Shown here: positions 45,701 to 53,756 of the stretch, piece by piece | Position numbering within the stretch: position 1 is the first letter of the stretch | Layout: every line of letters starts with the position of its first letter | Source of the DNA: Paenibacillus alginolyticus DSM 5050 = NBRC 15375 | GTDB taxonomy: Bacteria > Bacillota > Bacilli > Paenibacillales > NBRC-103111 | Direction of reading: 5' to 3' | NCBI RefSeq assembly: GCF_000422905.1 | Contig: NZ_AUGY01000018.1 | Location: 1-64,000 of the forward strand | Length of the DNA stretch: 64,000 nt | Program-made: the position numbers and the translations under genes | Notes under the pieces: model-generated | What the model was told of the DNA's origin: nothing | Databases searched by the model: none | Seen by the model: only the letters and a program-made list of their open reading frames with translations

Positions 45701-47285
45701 TTGTTGCAGCATTCGTATAAGCAAGCAAATCTACCACATCCGGATCAGTAACGCCTGTTACTGCCGTCGTTTTTTTGGCAAGTACGATAGCACCGCCCGT
45801 AGATCCACTAGTTGTAAGTCCAGCTACATCTAAATCAGTTGCAATTGGAAGATCTTTACCAGCTGTACCCGTTTGAAAAGTAATTAAGAAATAGCCATGT
45901 GCCTTAATCGTACCCGATAACGGCTTTCCAGCTCCAAACGACATTGTAGCCGCAGAGGTGTAAGCGATAGACCAACCATTAAGGTTAATATCCTTATCCG
46001 TATTATTATATAATTCAATAAACTTTGTTTTATAAAACGCTCCTGAGTTACCGCCATTCACATACAACTGACTGAGAACGACGTCACCGGGATTAATAAC
46101 TTGTGTTGCCATAAAAGTAACGGCGACCGGATCGCTCGAATCTTTACCGTTCTCCTGCGCCGTAACATATATAGTTGTTTGGGATTGCAGGTTGGATAAA
46201 GTTAGGTTAAAGGATCCATCAGCTGCGGAAGTCCCTGAACCGATCTGCGTTGTCTTATTAGAATCGGCATAAACAGATACTAGGACGCTGCCAGCAACTG
46301 CTCCGGCTGATCCCGTAACACTAGTTAAGCTAGGAAAAGTGAGCTTCGAGGCAACTGGATTAGCCGTCTTCGTCTGCACTGGCGCAGGCGCTACTGTAAC
46401 TGTGCTAGTCGCCGTAAAACCTCCATCTGCCGTTGTTGCTGTGATCACCGCCGTGCCCTCAGTTAGCGGAGTCACTACACCGCTGCTGTTTACACTAGCT
46501 ACAGCTGCATTGCTTGAGCTCCATGTGACCATTTTGTTTGTCGCGTCGGACGGACTCACGTTCGCGATCAGACCATACACGGAACCTCCAACTGTCATCG
46601 ATGGAGCGGTATTATTCAACGTAACTCCCGTTACGGCTGTAGATTGACCGGGATTAAGCGGTGTGCCAGTAATGATGATATCGGCAATCCTACTGTTGCC
46701 ATTAGATTGCGTAATCGTCCCTGTTCCATTGCTACCGACATTTGTCGCACTAATCGAGGAATTGGACGTATTAACCCATCTGATATAAACAACAGGTTGA
46801 TTATCTACTTCACTAGGCAAACTAACATCTTTTTGAGTAATGCTCGTCGCAAGTTGGTATACAGTGGAAAACGAAACAAAATTAGTTCCATTAAGACTAT
46901 ATTCGAGTTGAAAATCTTTCGGACCTCCATTTGTGCCGTATTGCTTTGAAGAAAGCGATAACCCGGAGTATCCTAAAGTGCTGAATTTCGCCTCCCAGTA
47001 TCCTCTTGTGGGTGAAGCCCAACCATCTTTATATATAGTGTTGCTAGTAGTTGAGTAAGTAGGAGTTCTATTATTGCTTAATATAAGCACTGCATTATTT
47101 TGGTTTTCGGTAGTACCACTACTCGCTTTACTAATATTCGTCGCTGAAAAGGTCCACCCCGCAACAGTCTCCGTCGCGGCTTTTGCCTTTTGAACCAGAC
47201 CACTCGGCAAAACCATCGTTGCCAGCATCATCACAACTAATACAAGACTGTACCACTTTTTATTCCTGTTCATAAAGCCTAACAA
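39759..47285 (-). CDS. Giant S-layer-homology protein with PHP phosphoesterase domain
   Basis: A 2508-residue secreted wall protein. Order (rough residues): signal peptide 1-37; BIG2 215-298; lamin-tail-like 392-588; OB-fold-like 698-893; Ig-like segment; PHP domain 1095-1350 with THNHTDIS, FSDHSHD, FNHPAMS and YGEDNHDATWG metal motifs; CARDB-like 1455-1550; DUF4350/ThuA-like 1565-1840; two OB-like repeats 1840-2030; BIG2 2033-2118; linker; three SLH domains 2330-2508 that bind the secondary wall polymer. It probably works as a wall-bound phosphoesterase or nuclease-like scaffold; the true substrate is unknown. TTG 47285 has GGAGG 8 bases upstream; ATG 47273 is the alternative. Confidence 0.9.
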   Translation of the reverse strand: MLGFMNRNKKWYSLVLVVMMLATMVLPSGLVQKAKAATETVAGWTFSATNISKASSGTTENQNNAVLILSNNRTPTYSTTSNTIYKDGWASPTRGYWEAKFSTLGYSGLSLSSKQYGTNGGPKDFQLEYSLNGTNFVSFSTVYQLATSITQKDVSLPSEVDNQPVVYIRWVNTSNSSISATNVGSNGTGTITQSNGNSRIADIIITGTPLNPGQSTAVTGVTLNNTAPSMTVGGSVYGLIANVSPSDATNKMVTWSSSNAAVASVNSSGVVTPLTEGTAVITATTADGGFTATSTVTVAPAPVQTKTANPVASKLTFPSLTSVTGSAGAVAGSVLVSVYADSNKTTQIGSGTSAADGSFNLTLSNLQSQTTIYVTAQENGKDSSDPVAVTFMATQVINPGDVVLSQLYVNGGNSGAFYKTKFIELYNNTDKDINLNGWSIAYTSAATMSFGAGKPLSGTIKAHGYFLITFQTGTAGKDLPIATDLDVAGLTTSGSTGGAIVLAKKTTAVTGVTDPDVVDLLAYTNAATTVFKNPLYWGQPFVATNVGSGTILRLTNAGSDPRGAIGFNNGWFTKDPSKDFVVNTPASTSNPAEVIIRNSNYMLSPDASKITFTTSGATSTVVGTAGAVPASSTVKAYLESNGTVSNTVQAKSAADGSFTLSFPVSGSSVYLTHTDTQESKYTRIDVTGYTSTVTTIDQLRKNDTNGLPLNIGYSAMIEGVVSSSNKALGPEKTNFYIQDATGGINVIGGTDPSVPIQLGHKMRITGKLAFTAGTTQFIPASMLDEGGNTLPSTTPMTLNSWNAYANTEPMEGKLVSFKGKVTNIPASGPDYNVTVTDDSDNTAIVSILSTTGIDVAGGAVTLGETYTFTGIVKQSKQASPYTSGYALLPRKAGDIQGELQLMHTPLQKAYIGVDTNFKATAKFADSVTIWYKGQSDMTYTSVAMVSADKLNYNGKIATASMPAGKLLYYIEAINGGNVKNVGSVVEPITIDVVEDKDGPAYADFLPLEGDEIETKHPAISASMEDANGVDQTSVKIWIDGVNDFTAKAAITETRVKLTLTPSDDLSTGEHSVTISGKDKLGNESTRTWKFKVAERFTGGNHYYGTTHNHTDISHDATGTPEDALKAAMAHDYDFFAFSDHSHDIDASQVGSDTVDHNGMPERTGGSDWALTKSLAKNYTKDGSFVVFPAFEMTSTTWGHSNVFGTSNFIDRVESGGKYQNLQNYYAWVLTYDNIVAQFNHPAMSANAFDNFIPYDKNVDRLFTMLEVGNGSGKYSYANAQEKLFSALDLGWHVAPTYGEDNHDATWGQTKKRTVIVANDLSQDSLMEAMRKMRVYFTEDSNAKLDVSASGWYMGSTTDTKNLQFNIVGSDSVLEQQTDPKYSYLKTISDDNIAKVELLTNGGRVIDSYTPTENQTSFTWTPTVNVIGGQQWFITRVTQKDGDRIYSSPIWSPVEPVSVKVSDVTAVDGAIVGGYNAALKAGISNMGTVDITNMTAHFYYDQVDSGHLIGDAQISSLKVNQSTTASIVWNNPPTGNHTVIVIMNSVDQDLGDNRFEQVFTVKAPLGKTILIDASKQNENTTKDAGTYKDNLKLFTTMMRQQGYTVAENAVTITDDVLKNVSVMYISHPASAYSSAEIAAISKFVGQGGSLYLAEKSNYGGSNQNLNAILSGAGSSLMVNNDGVFDETTDGNFWGTPLNSNFSVRVHPKPVSNNLTDFVSTIEYYSGSSLAKNDGTGNKVALTNTDSITILVRGNESTFQDSTQIKADTATYNVHTPNGKSGPALTDVTGGSAIPLVASEVVGNGRIVVSGMNIFNDKQMDQTYNPKGNDPVALNVVNWLSHLEPKVTNIADARKLPEGTQVLIQGKVTTAAGVFFDAAYVQDDTGGIMAFNEVPVGTLKFGDVIRVYGHIKIFENNTEIEFDKFTNSIVQVSSGTPIEPKIVNTKDSVSDTYQGQLVKVTGKVTARPDDTTYLIDDGSGEVMVFVDGFIINQSGPIPQLKVGDTLEAVGLSGKYAMGDRIRVRDTKELKQIVGVQVPVTGVTLNKSTLSLTVGSSETLTATVAPDTATNKAVKWSTSDSKVATVVDGVVTAMKAGKATITVKTTDGNFEASTVVTVTAASDPDTNGGRGDTSSSSTNIEPTGTVKVTIDQLKTQESGKATVVIKPDTTEVKLPSNTSELLANNKLEIKSDKLKLELPTDLLKQLENKFTTEELKDSTISLKMNPLSVTAAEAIITQSKISSNAGIKLAGDVYEFSLSITSADGKTEYLAKFNQPITIRLKVDPNINKKEAGIFYISDRGDLEYIGGEYKDGEMVAQISHFSKYAVLEVKKAFNDLPVSHWAHNVITELTSKQILSGTSQTTFEPSRSITRAEFTAMLVKAWKLNESDKVVFSDVSANAWYAKAVASAYTAGIISGKTSNQFDPNGLITREEMVTMMMRSYEVHTGKKLEAISDSSFKDMDSVSSWAASSVQAAAKLGFIQGRALGQFDPSGITSRAEAAQVIYNLLYHS

Positions 47286-47666
47286 TCAAAGCACCTCCAT
47301 TTTTCTTACAAAATCCTTTAAGTTTTGAAAAGTTGAATTAGGACTGGTTGCAATTTTTATGACACCCCAAAAACCAATCTCCTTAACCTCCTTCGCAAAT
47401 CTAAATACCTACTCAAATATCTAAGCAAAAAGTACTATAGCATTTATTTATTCGACCATTGTCAAGGGAATGTTAACTTGAAAAAAAGAATACGTTAATT
47501 TGAACATAATTTCATAAATCGAATACCAAGAAAACGTTTAAGAAACAGATATCATTCATTTTCTTTATCCCTTGCCATTGATCAAAGTATTAATAATCAC
47601 AAATAACTTGCATAATGCTCAAATAAAATGAACAAATGGAAAATTTTTGATATCATATTTGTAAAA
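47286..47666. other. Upstream region of the SLH gene
   Basis: AT-rich and without a gene. It holds a GGAGG ribosome site (47294-47298) and a candidate extended -10 promoter; the rest (about 47480-47660) shows nothing I can name. Confidence 0.5.
47434..47465 (-). promoter_or_regulatory. Candidate promoter of the SLH gene
   Basis: The minus strand has TGC-TATAGT (extended -10, TATAGT at 47434-47439) and a TTGACA at 47460-47465. The 20-base spacer is too long for a classical pair, so the extended -10 carries most of the weight. Confidence 0.4.
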
Positions 47667-47711
47667 CAAAAAAAGCCTGATCGCACAGAAAACATTCTGT
47701 ACAATCAGGCT
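47667..47711 (-). terminator. Terminator of the two-component operon
   Basis: AGCCTGAT...ACAGAA pairs with TTCTGT...ATCAGGCT (47674-47711), followed on the minus strand by seven T bases. Confidence 0.85.
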
Positions 47712-47749
47712 CTCGCTTAGAACACTACCTCATTACAGCACAACCCTAA

Positions 47750-48439
47750 TTAAATCCGAAACCGATATCCCGCTCCCCAGATCGTCTCGATGTATTGCGG
47801 GTTGGACGGATCTTGTTCAATCTTCTCGCGCAGCTTGCGAATATGTACGGTCACTGTCGCAATTTCCCCCATGGCATCCATGCCCCAGAGGAGGTCAAAA
47901 AGCTGCTCTTTGCTGTACACCCGATTCGGATTCATCGCCAGATGGGTGAGTAGATCGAATTCTTTCGTCGTGAAGACGACTTCTTTCTCATTTACAAAAA
48001 CACGGCGCGCGGTTTTATCGATCATTAAACCGCGGATGCGGACTTCATCATTCCGCGTTTCGCGCCGCCCCATCAGCCGTTCGTAGCGGGCTAAATGGGC
48101 TTTGACTCTAGCCACCAGCTCGCTGGGGCTGAAGGGCTTGATCATGTAGTCGTCAGCGCCAAGGCCGAGGCCGCGGATTTTATCGATGTCTTCCTTTTTA
48201 GCGGAAACCATCACGATGGGAATGTCCTTCTCACTGCGAATCCGCCGGCAGATTTCGAAGCCATCCACCTTCGGCAGCATCAGGTCGAGAATAATGAGAT
48301 CATACTCCGTAGAGAGGGCTCGCTGGAGCCCCTTGTCCCCGCTATTTTCGATATCGACTTCATAGCCGCTAATCTCCAAATAATCCCGCTCCAACTCCGC
48401 AATACTTTGCTCGTCTTCAATAATTAAGATTCGACTCAT
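47750..48439 (-). CDS. OmpR-family response regulator
   Basis: A 229-residue regulator. The receiver domain has the acidic pair IIEDE, the phosphorylated Asp in LIILDLMLP (near residue 53) and Lys in YMIKPF (near 102). The winged-helix effector domain contains TTKEFDLLTHLAMNPNRV and TVTVHIRKLREKIE, ending IWGAGYRFRI. Its ATG overlaps the histidine kinase stop (ATGA). It probably controls the ABC exporter genes in its own operon, in response to an envelope signal. Confidence 0.95.
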   Translation of the reverse strand: MSRILIIEDEQSIAELERDYLEISGYEVDIENSGDKGLQRALSTEYDLIILDLMLPKVDGFEICRRIRSEKDIPIVMVSAKKEDIDKIRGLGLGADDYMIKPFSPSELVARVKAHLARYERLMGRRETRNDEVRIRGLMIDKTARRVFVNEKEVVFTTKEFDLLTHLAMNPNRVYSKEQLFDLLWGMDAMGEIATVTVHIRKLREKIEQDPSNPQYIETIWGAGYRFRI

Positions 48440-49911
48440 CCTTCGCTCTCCCCCTGCTGACTAAGCGGTAATGCCATGTACACGGTCGTTCCCCGTCCGA
48501 TGATGCTGGTTGCGCTGATTCTTCCGCCGTGCTCTTCCATAATTTGTTTGGCTATCGCCAGCCCAAGCCCGCTTCCTCCGGTAGCCGTATTACGTGAAGG
48601 ATCGGCCCGGTAAAACCGGTCAAAAATATGAGGAAGCGACTCTTCCGATATGCCTTGACCTCTATCTTTTATTTGAATGACGGCATGGCCGTCTATCTCT
48701 CTCAACGTTAAAGTAATGTGACATTGGCCTTCTTCACTATATTTTATCGCATTTTCGATAATATTGAGCAGTACACGTCTGAGCTTGTCACGATCTGCTG
48801 TCACATACAGCGGTGATTTCGGCAGCTCGGTGAGCACGAACTGAACCCCTTTTTTCTCCATATCGAACTGCAATTCCTGCGCGCAATCCAACACGTATTG
48901 TCCGAGATCAACCTTCTCGAATTGAAAGGGCACTTTGCCCAAATCCAGCTTGGAGAACAGAAATAATTCATCAATGAGCCGGTCCATATCAGCTGCTTTG
49001 TTATAGATGGTTCGAATGTACCGATCCAGCTTGTCTGGGGAATTCGATACACCGTCCATAATCCCCTCGACATATCCCTTAATGGCCGTAACCGGCGTCT
49101 TGAGATCATGGGAAATATTCGAAATAAGCTCCTTGCGGTTCTCTTCATATTGAAGCTGAACCTCCACGGACTTCTTGAGCTTACGTCGCATTTCTTCAAA
49201 TGCCGTACTAAGCTCGCCGATTTCATCATCGGAATGCGGTACAATCTCAAAGTCGAGATTGCCTTCCTTGATTTCCTCCGCCGCACGTTTAAGCGCTCTT
49301 AATGGCCTAATAATACTGCGAGAAACGAAGTAGGTTAGGACACCATTCGTCAACACGAGAATGAGAACAAAGGTAACAATGACAGATTTGGAAAATTGGT
49401 GGAGATACTTTTGAAAAGGACCGCCGTCCAGAAAGACGAAGACTGAGCCTTTACTTTTATCTGAAAATAAAAAATCCTGCTGTCTAGTTATCCACAGGGA
49501 ACCTTGATTCCGTTGAAATTGACCGGATGATGTGCCAAATGAAGGCAGCTTGGAGGTATCCTCAGCCTCACCCTGCTTAATATACGGTGAAACGTACGTA
49601 ATCTCTTTATCCTTCCGGATGATGATGCCCATATTAATTTTATGGAATTTCTCCTCAAGATCCTTCACAAATGCAGGATCCAGAAAAGCATCCGGTTCCG
49701 TGTCCGTCTTCGCTTTCATGTAAGCGACATTCTCTAGCTCTTGATCAACAACACGTTTGATCGGATTGCCTTGGGAAAAATCCACCTGAAAGACGGACTT
49801 CAGATTCCCAAACGTTGCGACGCTGATTAAGATCACGGCTAGCACAGAGAGCACAAGCGGTACAAGCAGCATGGCTATATAGGAAAGTACCAGCCGTAAA
49901 CGAATCGACAT
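48436..49911 (-). CDS. Sensor histidine kinase
   Basis: A 491-residue membrane kinase. A membrane segment at residues 8-34, an extracellular sensor domain, a second segment near 170-198, HAMP, HisKA with SNISHDLKTPVTAIKGY (phosphorylated His) and HATPase_c with IENAIKYSE, DRGQGI and GGSGLGLAIAKQI. It is the partner of the response regulator. ATG 49911 is 11 bases after AAGGAG; a TTG at 49920 is in frame but too close. It follows the ABC permease with the stop near its start. Confidence 0.93.
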   Translation of the reverse strand: MSIRLRLVLSYIAMLLVPLVLSVLAVILISVATFGNLKSVFQVDFSQGNPIKRVVDQELENVAYMKAKTDTEPDAFLDPAFVKDLEEKFHKINMGIIIRKDKEITYVSPYIKQGEAEDTSKLPSFGTSSGQFQRNQGSLWITRQQDFLFSDKSKGSVFVFLDGGPFQKYLHQFSKSVIVTFVLILVLTNGVLTYFVSRSIIRPLRALKRAAEEIKEGNLDFEIVPHSDDEIGELSTAFEEMRRKLKKSVEVQLQYEENRKELISNISHDLKTPVTAIKGYVEGIMDGVSNSPDKLDRYIRTIYNKAADMDRLIDELFLFSKLDLGKVPFQFEKVDLGQYVLDCAQELQFDMEKKGVQFVLTELPKSPLYVTADRDKLRRVLLNIIENAIKYSEEGQCHITLTLREIDGHAVIQIKDRGQGISEESLPHIFDRFYRADPSRNTATGGSGLGLAIAKQIMEEHGGRISATSIIGRGTTVYMALPLSQQGESEG

Positions 49912-49916
49912 CCGGA

Positions 49917-50666
49917 TCAAATCTCCTTTTTATCAAACAAATAATATCCTGCTGTAAAAAACAATATACTACACGCCATCAAAAACATAAAGATGCTGCT
50001 CATCTTGCCAATGGCCATCGAGCTGCCAATCCAGAGCATATGCCAATCCGTGTAAGCTGTTGGCGAGTAGGTTGCAATTTGCGGAATGAAAAAAGCAGCT
50101 ACTTTAAACCCCAAATAAAGAAGAATGCTTACGGTCAAAGCGGAGCTGCTGCTGGAGAAAAACTGTGCAAGAAACACGGCTGCTATACTGAGCACAAGCA
50201 GAGGAACGAATGCCGAGCCATAGGCTAGGAACCACGTAATGACTGTACGACCGCCTCCGAAATGTTGGAAAAATAAGGCAGACAAGATAGAAGCCAGCAA
50301 AGCAGCGATTAAATAAAGCGCAATGTACACGCCCAGCGCGATTTGCTTGGATGCGAAAACCTTAAAGCGAGTGATGGGCCGAGTGAGCGTATTCTTCATC
50401 GTGCGTTCACCCATCTCACCAGCGAATACATCCGCGGCTCCCATGAACACGAACAGAGGCAGGAATATACTCGTAAATAAACCGAGCATGACGATAGGGA
50501 AATCGCCCGATGCGATGGCTCCGATGCCGATGCCACTTTGAAAACGTGCAAGCAGCAAGCCTGCAATAACAGGAAGAAGGAGCGTAACAACTAGGAAGAA
50601 AATAGTTTTCTTTTTCGATGCGAGTTTGATCGTTTCGTTCCAGACGTTGGCGGTTAAGCTATGCAT
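49917..50666 (-). CDS. ABC-2 type transporter permease
   Basis: A 249-residue integral membrane protein with six predicted segments, of the ABC2_membrane class. The cytoplasmic motif FAGEMGERTMKNTLTRPITRFKVF is characteristic of Bacillus-type bacitracin/lantibiotic or stress exporters. ATG 50666 follows AGGAGG by 10 bases and overlaps the end of the ATPase gene. It forms an exporter with that ATPase, co-transcribed with the two-component system. Confidence 0.88.
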   Translation of the reverse strand: MHSLTANVWNETIKLASKKKTIFFLVVTLLLPVIAGLLLARFQSGIGIGAIASGDFPIVMLGLFTSIFLPLFVFMGAADVFAGEMGERTMKNTLTRPITRFKVFASKQIALGVYIALYLIAALLASILSALFFQHFGGGRTVITWFLAYGSAFVPLLVLSIAAVFLAQFFSSSSSALTVSILLYLGFKVAAFFIPQIATYSPTAYTDWHMLWIGSSMAIGKMSSIFMFLMACSILFFTAGYYLFDKKEI

Positions 50667-51396
50667 GGGCAGCGAGCCTCCTGACTTCATTAATTTCACG
50701 CAAGTACGCTTCTTCCAGCGTCGCGCTGCCATTGGATAACTCAGAGATGAGCCCCTCACGAACAAGCCGTCCTTGATGAATGATGCCCATGCGATTGCAC
50801 ATCAGCTCCATTTCATGAATGAGATGACTGGAGATGAGGAACGTTATTCGCTCTTCACGCGCTAAGTGCATGATGATTTCACGAATATGAACCATCCCTT
50901 CAATATCAAGCCCATTGGTTGGCTCATCGAGAATTAGAAGTTCTGGCTTCGACAGCATCGCTGCCGCTAGTCCTAGCCGCTGCTTCATGCCCAGTGAGTA
51001 GCCCGCAACCTTTTCGTGCTGAAAAGGGGTGAGTCCGACGATCTCCAGTACTTCGTCCACTCGCTGCTTGCCGATCCCAGGGTAAAAACGCGCCGCTAAC
51101 TCCAAATTCCGCTTGCCGCTCATATAGGTGTAAGCTTCGGCTGTTTCAATCAGCACACCAACCTTCGCCATTGCCTGCTCATAATGTGTAGACACATCAT
51201 AGCCGAACAGCTTCACTTCGCCTTGCTGCGCTTTTGTTAAACCAGCCATGATCTTCATGACCGATGTTTTACCGGCGCCATTGGGTCCGAAGAACCCATA
51301 GATATCGCCCTGCTGCACCGTCATATTCACTTGATGGATGCCGCGCAAATTTTTGTAAGTTTTCGTGAGGTTCCTAATTTCTACTACGGGTTTCAT
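50659..51396 (-). CDS. ABC transporter ATP-binding protein
   Basis: A 245-residue ATPase. Walker A is GPNGAGKTS (near residue 38), the signature is YSLGMKQRLGLAAAML, and Walker B is LLILDEPTNGLD followed by the H-loop SSHLIHEME. It resembles the BcrA/YxlF-type exporters for peptide antibiotics. I chose ATG 51396, where GGCGG lies upstream; an in-frame ATG 36 bases earlier is less well placed. It is the first of four genes (ATPase, permease, kinase, regulator). A GGAGG-TCAAC/GTTGA dyad at 51423-51452 lies just upstream. Confidence 0.9.
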   Translation of the reverse strand: MKPVVEIRNLTKTYKNLRGIHQVNMTVQQGDIYGFFGPNGAGKTSVMKIMAGLTKAQQGEVKLFGYDVSTHYEQAMAKVGVLIETAEAYTYMSGKRNLELAARFYPGIGKQRVDEVLEIVGLTPFQHEKVAGYSLGMKQRLGLAAAMLSKPELLILDEPTNGLDIEGMVHIREIIMHLAREERITFLISSHLIHEMELMCNRMGIIHQGRLVREGLISELSNGSATLEEAYLREINEVRRLAAHA

Positions 51397-51462
51397 GAAC
51401 GGGCCGCCTTTCAGAATGAATGAGGAGGTCAACGCTCGTTGAACCCTCCCCTTGTCTTTCTA

Positions 51463-52395
51463 TTAATGTTTCTCTCCCCAGTTTTTGTGGGAATTCTCAT
51501 CAAACTTCACAGTTTCCACTTGTTTTCCGTTCAAATCAATCGAATCCGGTGTTGTCGAGTTCAGACTAGATAATGTCATATCTACACTTAAGACCACATC
51601 ATGCGCTGCACCCTGAGCATCTTTACCGGAAATATGGATTTGTGCCGTTTGATTCGTAATGTGGTTATCCGCATCCACGCTAGCGTTCACTTCGACCTCA
51701 TCCATTTTGATGTCCGTTACAAGCTGAGGCAGGCTGTTTTTAAGTGTCGTTACATCTACACCAAGGGTATCCGCTTTAGCAGGGATTGGACGGTGACTGT
51801 TCTCTGCAGTGCCGTGTTTAATAACCAGCGAGCCAATTGTGTTCACAACAGGTGAAATCTGACTACCGGACAGTTTGAAATGAATGTCCTTCACGTTACC
51901 AGGTGCTTCACTCATCGTTACATAGTTCTTCAGGTTGCCAACCAATGCATCGACTACATTTTCCACTTCGCTAATCACTTGTGGGTCAGGTGTATGGTTT
52001 GCTTGGTCATGCCCTTTGAACTTGCCTGGCATACCTTCACCTTCCAGTACTTTATACACTTCGGAATCCTCTGTTTTTACAATCTGCTTCCCATCTTGGC
52101 TGTAGAAGTGAATCGTTTGCTCATCCGTTCCGCTTTTCACGTTGACTACCGCGCTGCCAGCTTGATCGACGCCAGTGCTCTTAATGGTTGATTTCACATT
52201 GAGTAATGAAGCCCCATTGTCTTGTAGGGACACATTCACCTGGCGTGTTACATTCTTCACCGCTGCTGTTTGTTTGAATGCTGATTTGAATGTCTCATAC
52301 CCGGGAGCGTCTCCCACACCTGCATATACCGAGGTCACTAGCATCATGCTGCCTACCGCAACGCCTAATCCCAACATCGCTAACTTCTTATTCAT
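51463..52395 (-). CDS. Secreted protein of unknown function
   Basis: A 310-residue exported protein with a signal peptide (residues 1-25, MNKKLAMLGLGVAVGSMMLVT then SVYA). The remainder is beta-rich and polar, with no lipobox or recognised catalytic motif. Repeated patterns (NVSLQDNG, TIHFYSQDGKQIVKT, DVTLSVDM-like DVVLSVDM) suggest a LolA/outer-fold-like binding protein. It ends His- and Lys-rich. GGAGG precedes ATG 52395. It lies directly upstream of the ABC/two-component operon in the same direction and could be its sensor accessory or target. Confidence 0.65.
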   Translation of the reverse strand: MNKKLAMLGLGVAVGSMMLVTSVYAGVGDAPGYETFKSAFKQTAAVKNVTRQVNVSLQDNGASLLNVKSTIKSTGVDQAGSAVVNVKSGTDEQTIHFYSQDGKQIVKTEDSEVYKVLEGEGMPGKFKGHDQANHTPDPQVISEVENVVDALVGNLKNYVTMSEAPGNVKDIHFKLSGSQISPVVNTIGSLVIKHGTAENSHRPIPAKADTLGVDVTTLKNSLPQLVTDIKMDEVEVNASVDADNHITNQTAQIHISGKDAQGAAHDVVLSVDMTLSSLNSTTPDSIDLNGKQVETVKFDENSHKNWGEKH

Positions 52396-52533
52396 ATCTT
52401 ATTTCCTCCGCGTATTCATACGCTTTATCTAATTTGGATGCGTTCCTCGCTTCCATGTATTCATCATATCCCCTCCGAATTAACTGCCTCTAAATCACCT
52501 ATAAACCTCGCCTAAAACAATTCTTAAATTTTT

Positions 52534-52575
52534 ATAAAAAAAGCCTCCAAAACCGCAATTTGCGGAGATGAAGGC
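52534..52575 (-). terminator. Terminator after the germination operon
   Basis: A CCGCAA/TTGCGG stem with GCCT/AGGC outer pairing, ending in seven T bases on the minus strand. The 52396-52533 gap upstream of the secreted-protein gene also holds a 12-codon ORF (start near 52457, minus) behind GGAGGGG, too short to call. Confidence 0.55.
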
Positions 52576-52594
52576 CTTAACTTTTGGCTAATGA

Positions 52595-53756
52595 CTAATA
52601 CTGCTGCTCCTTGTCTTTCATCTTAAGCATCCCTGAGTGAGTTAACTGGATATCTACTTTAATATCCCCTAATTGATAGTCTTCCAGCGGTTTCTCTCCG
52701 TTAGATGTAAGCTTAGACCACTCGGGAAAAGCTTGTTTATATAACGCATGTTCGAGCTGAAAAACATCCGTATCGAGCTTTCTTCCCTGCTTAAACGTTT
52801 GCTCGATTTCCTCTGCGATTGATTTAACGATCTGTTTTTGCAGCGTATCTTCATCAACGTTCTCAAGCAATTCGGCAACGACAGCCTTGGCTTCGATATG
52901 AACTATCGAATACGGGTTGATCTCCTTTCATTCGAGGTGTAATGCGAGCTTTAGGCTTCTGAATAGAAACAGATAGCCCAGCTTTACCATTTATATAAAC
53001 GACCATAGGTGTGCGAACTGTGCTTTTTTCTAACCAACGCGCACCTTTGAATTCATCCTCTGACAGCCATTCCACATGATTTTTTTTAGCTATCGCATAG
53101 ACACCGCTTACTTCTAGTTTAGGATCTGGTTTTTCATTTTTCACCCACACGTCCTTACGAATTGCCAAGGAGGGCATCATCACTGTGTTCCCAGGCTCTC
53201 TAGCAAGGGCACCAACCCTGTACAATTTGAGCGGACGAATATAAGAACGTTGAAGGTAATTTTCTACAGGCTGCATAAGAATAGAAGACAGAGGGGAGAC
53301 ATTAAAAAAAGGGATGACCGAAAAAATCGTCTCTATCGGCTCATCCGTACTATAAACCCATTGGGTATACCTCGTTTCACCATAACGTACGGAACTATCA
53401 GTAAAATTACCTATACCTTGCTTAAGTGCCTCTCTTGTAAAAACATAAGCACCTACATGCCCCCAAAAGACTCGCTGCTGTGTTGTTTTGTACAAACGGG
53501 TGTAAGCATCATCAACCGTGTCCCCTTCCTCTTGTCCGACCCAAATCATGGAAGGCCCTCTTTTACCGCCCTCCTGTTTAGCCACGCTGGAGAAGTCTAA
53601 CATTTGGCAGTATACGACATAGCGCCCTTTTTGATAATCGAAGCCTATCGCAGTAATGTAATTCGTATCTTGGATCGTCTTTATATCCCAACAGCCTGTC
53701 TGACTTACCAGAAGCAGCATTCCGAAGACCAGTCGTCCTAACCCTTTCGTTATCAT
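52595..53756 (-). pseudogene. gerC: Spore germination protein GerC, frameshifted
   Basis: The lipoprotein subunit of a nutrient germinant receptor. The first part (52863-53756) has a lipobox-type signal ending TGC (near residue 22), WDIKTIQDTNYITAIGFDYQ and a GerC central domain. It leaves the frame near 52903 after PVFD and ends CRCRIA. The other frame continues HIEAKAVVAELLENVDEDTLQ and runs to 52595 with the GerC C-terminal domain (SIAEEIEQTFKQG). Removing one base restores the whole family-length protein. Its start overlaps the gerA stop (ATGA). A real mutation would inactivate this receptor; a sequence error is the alternative. Confidence 0.88.
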
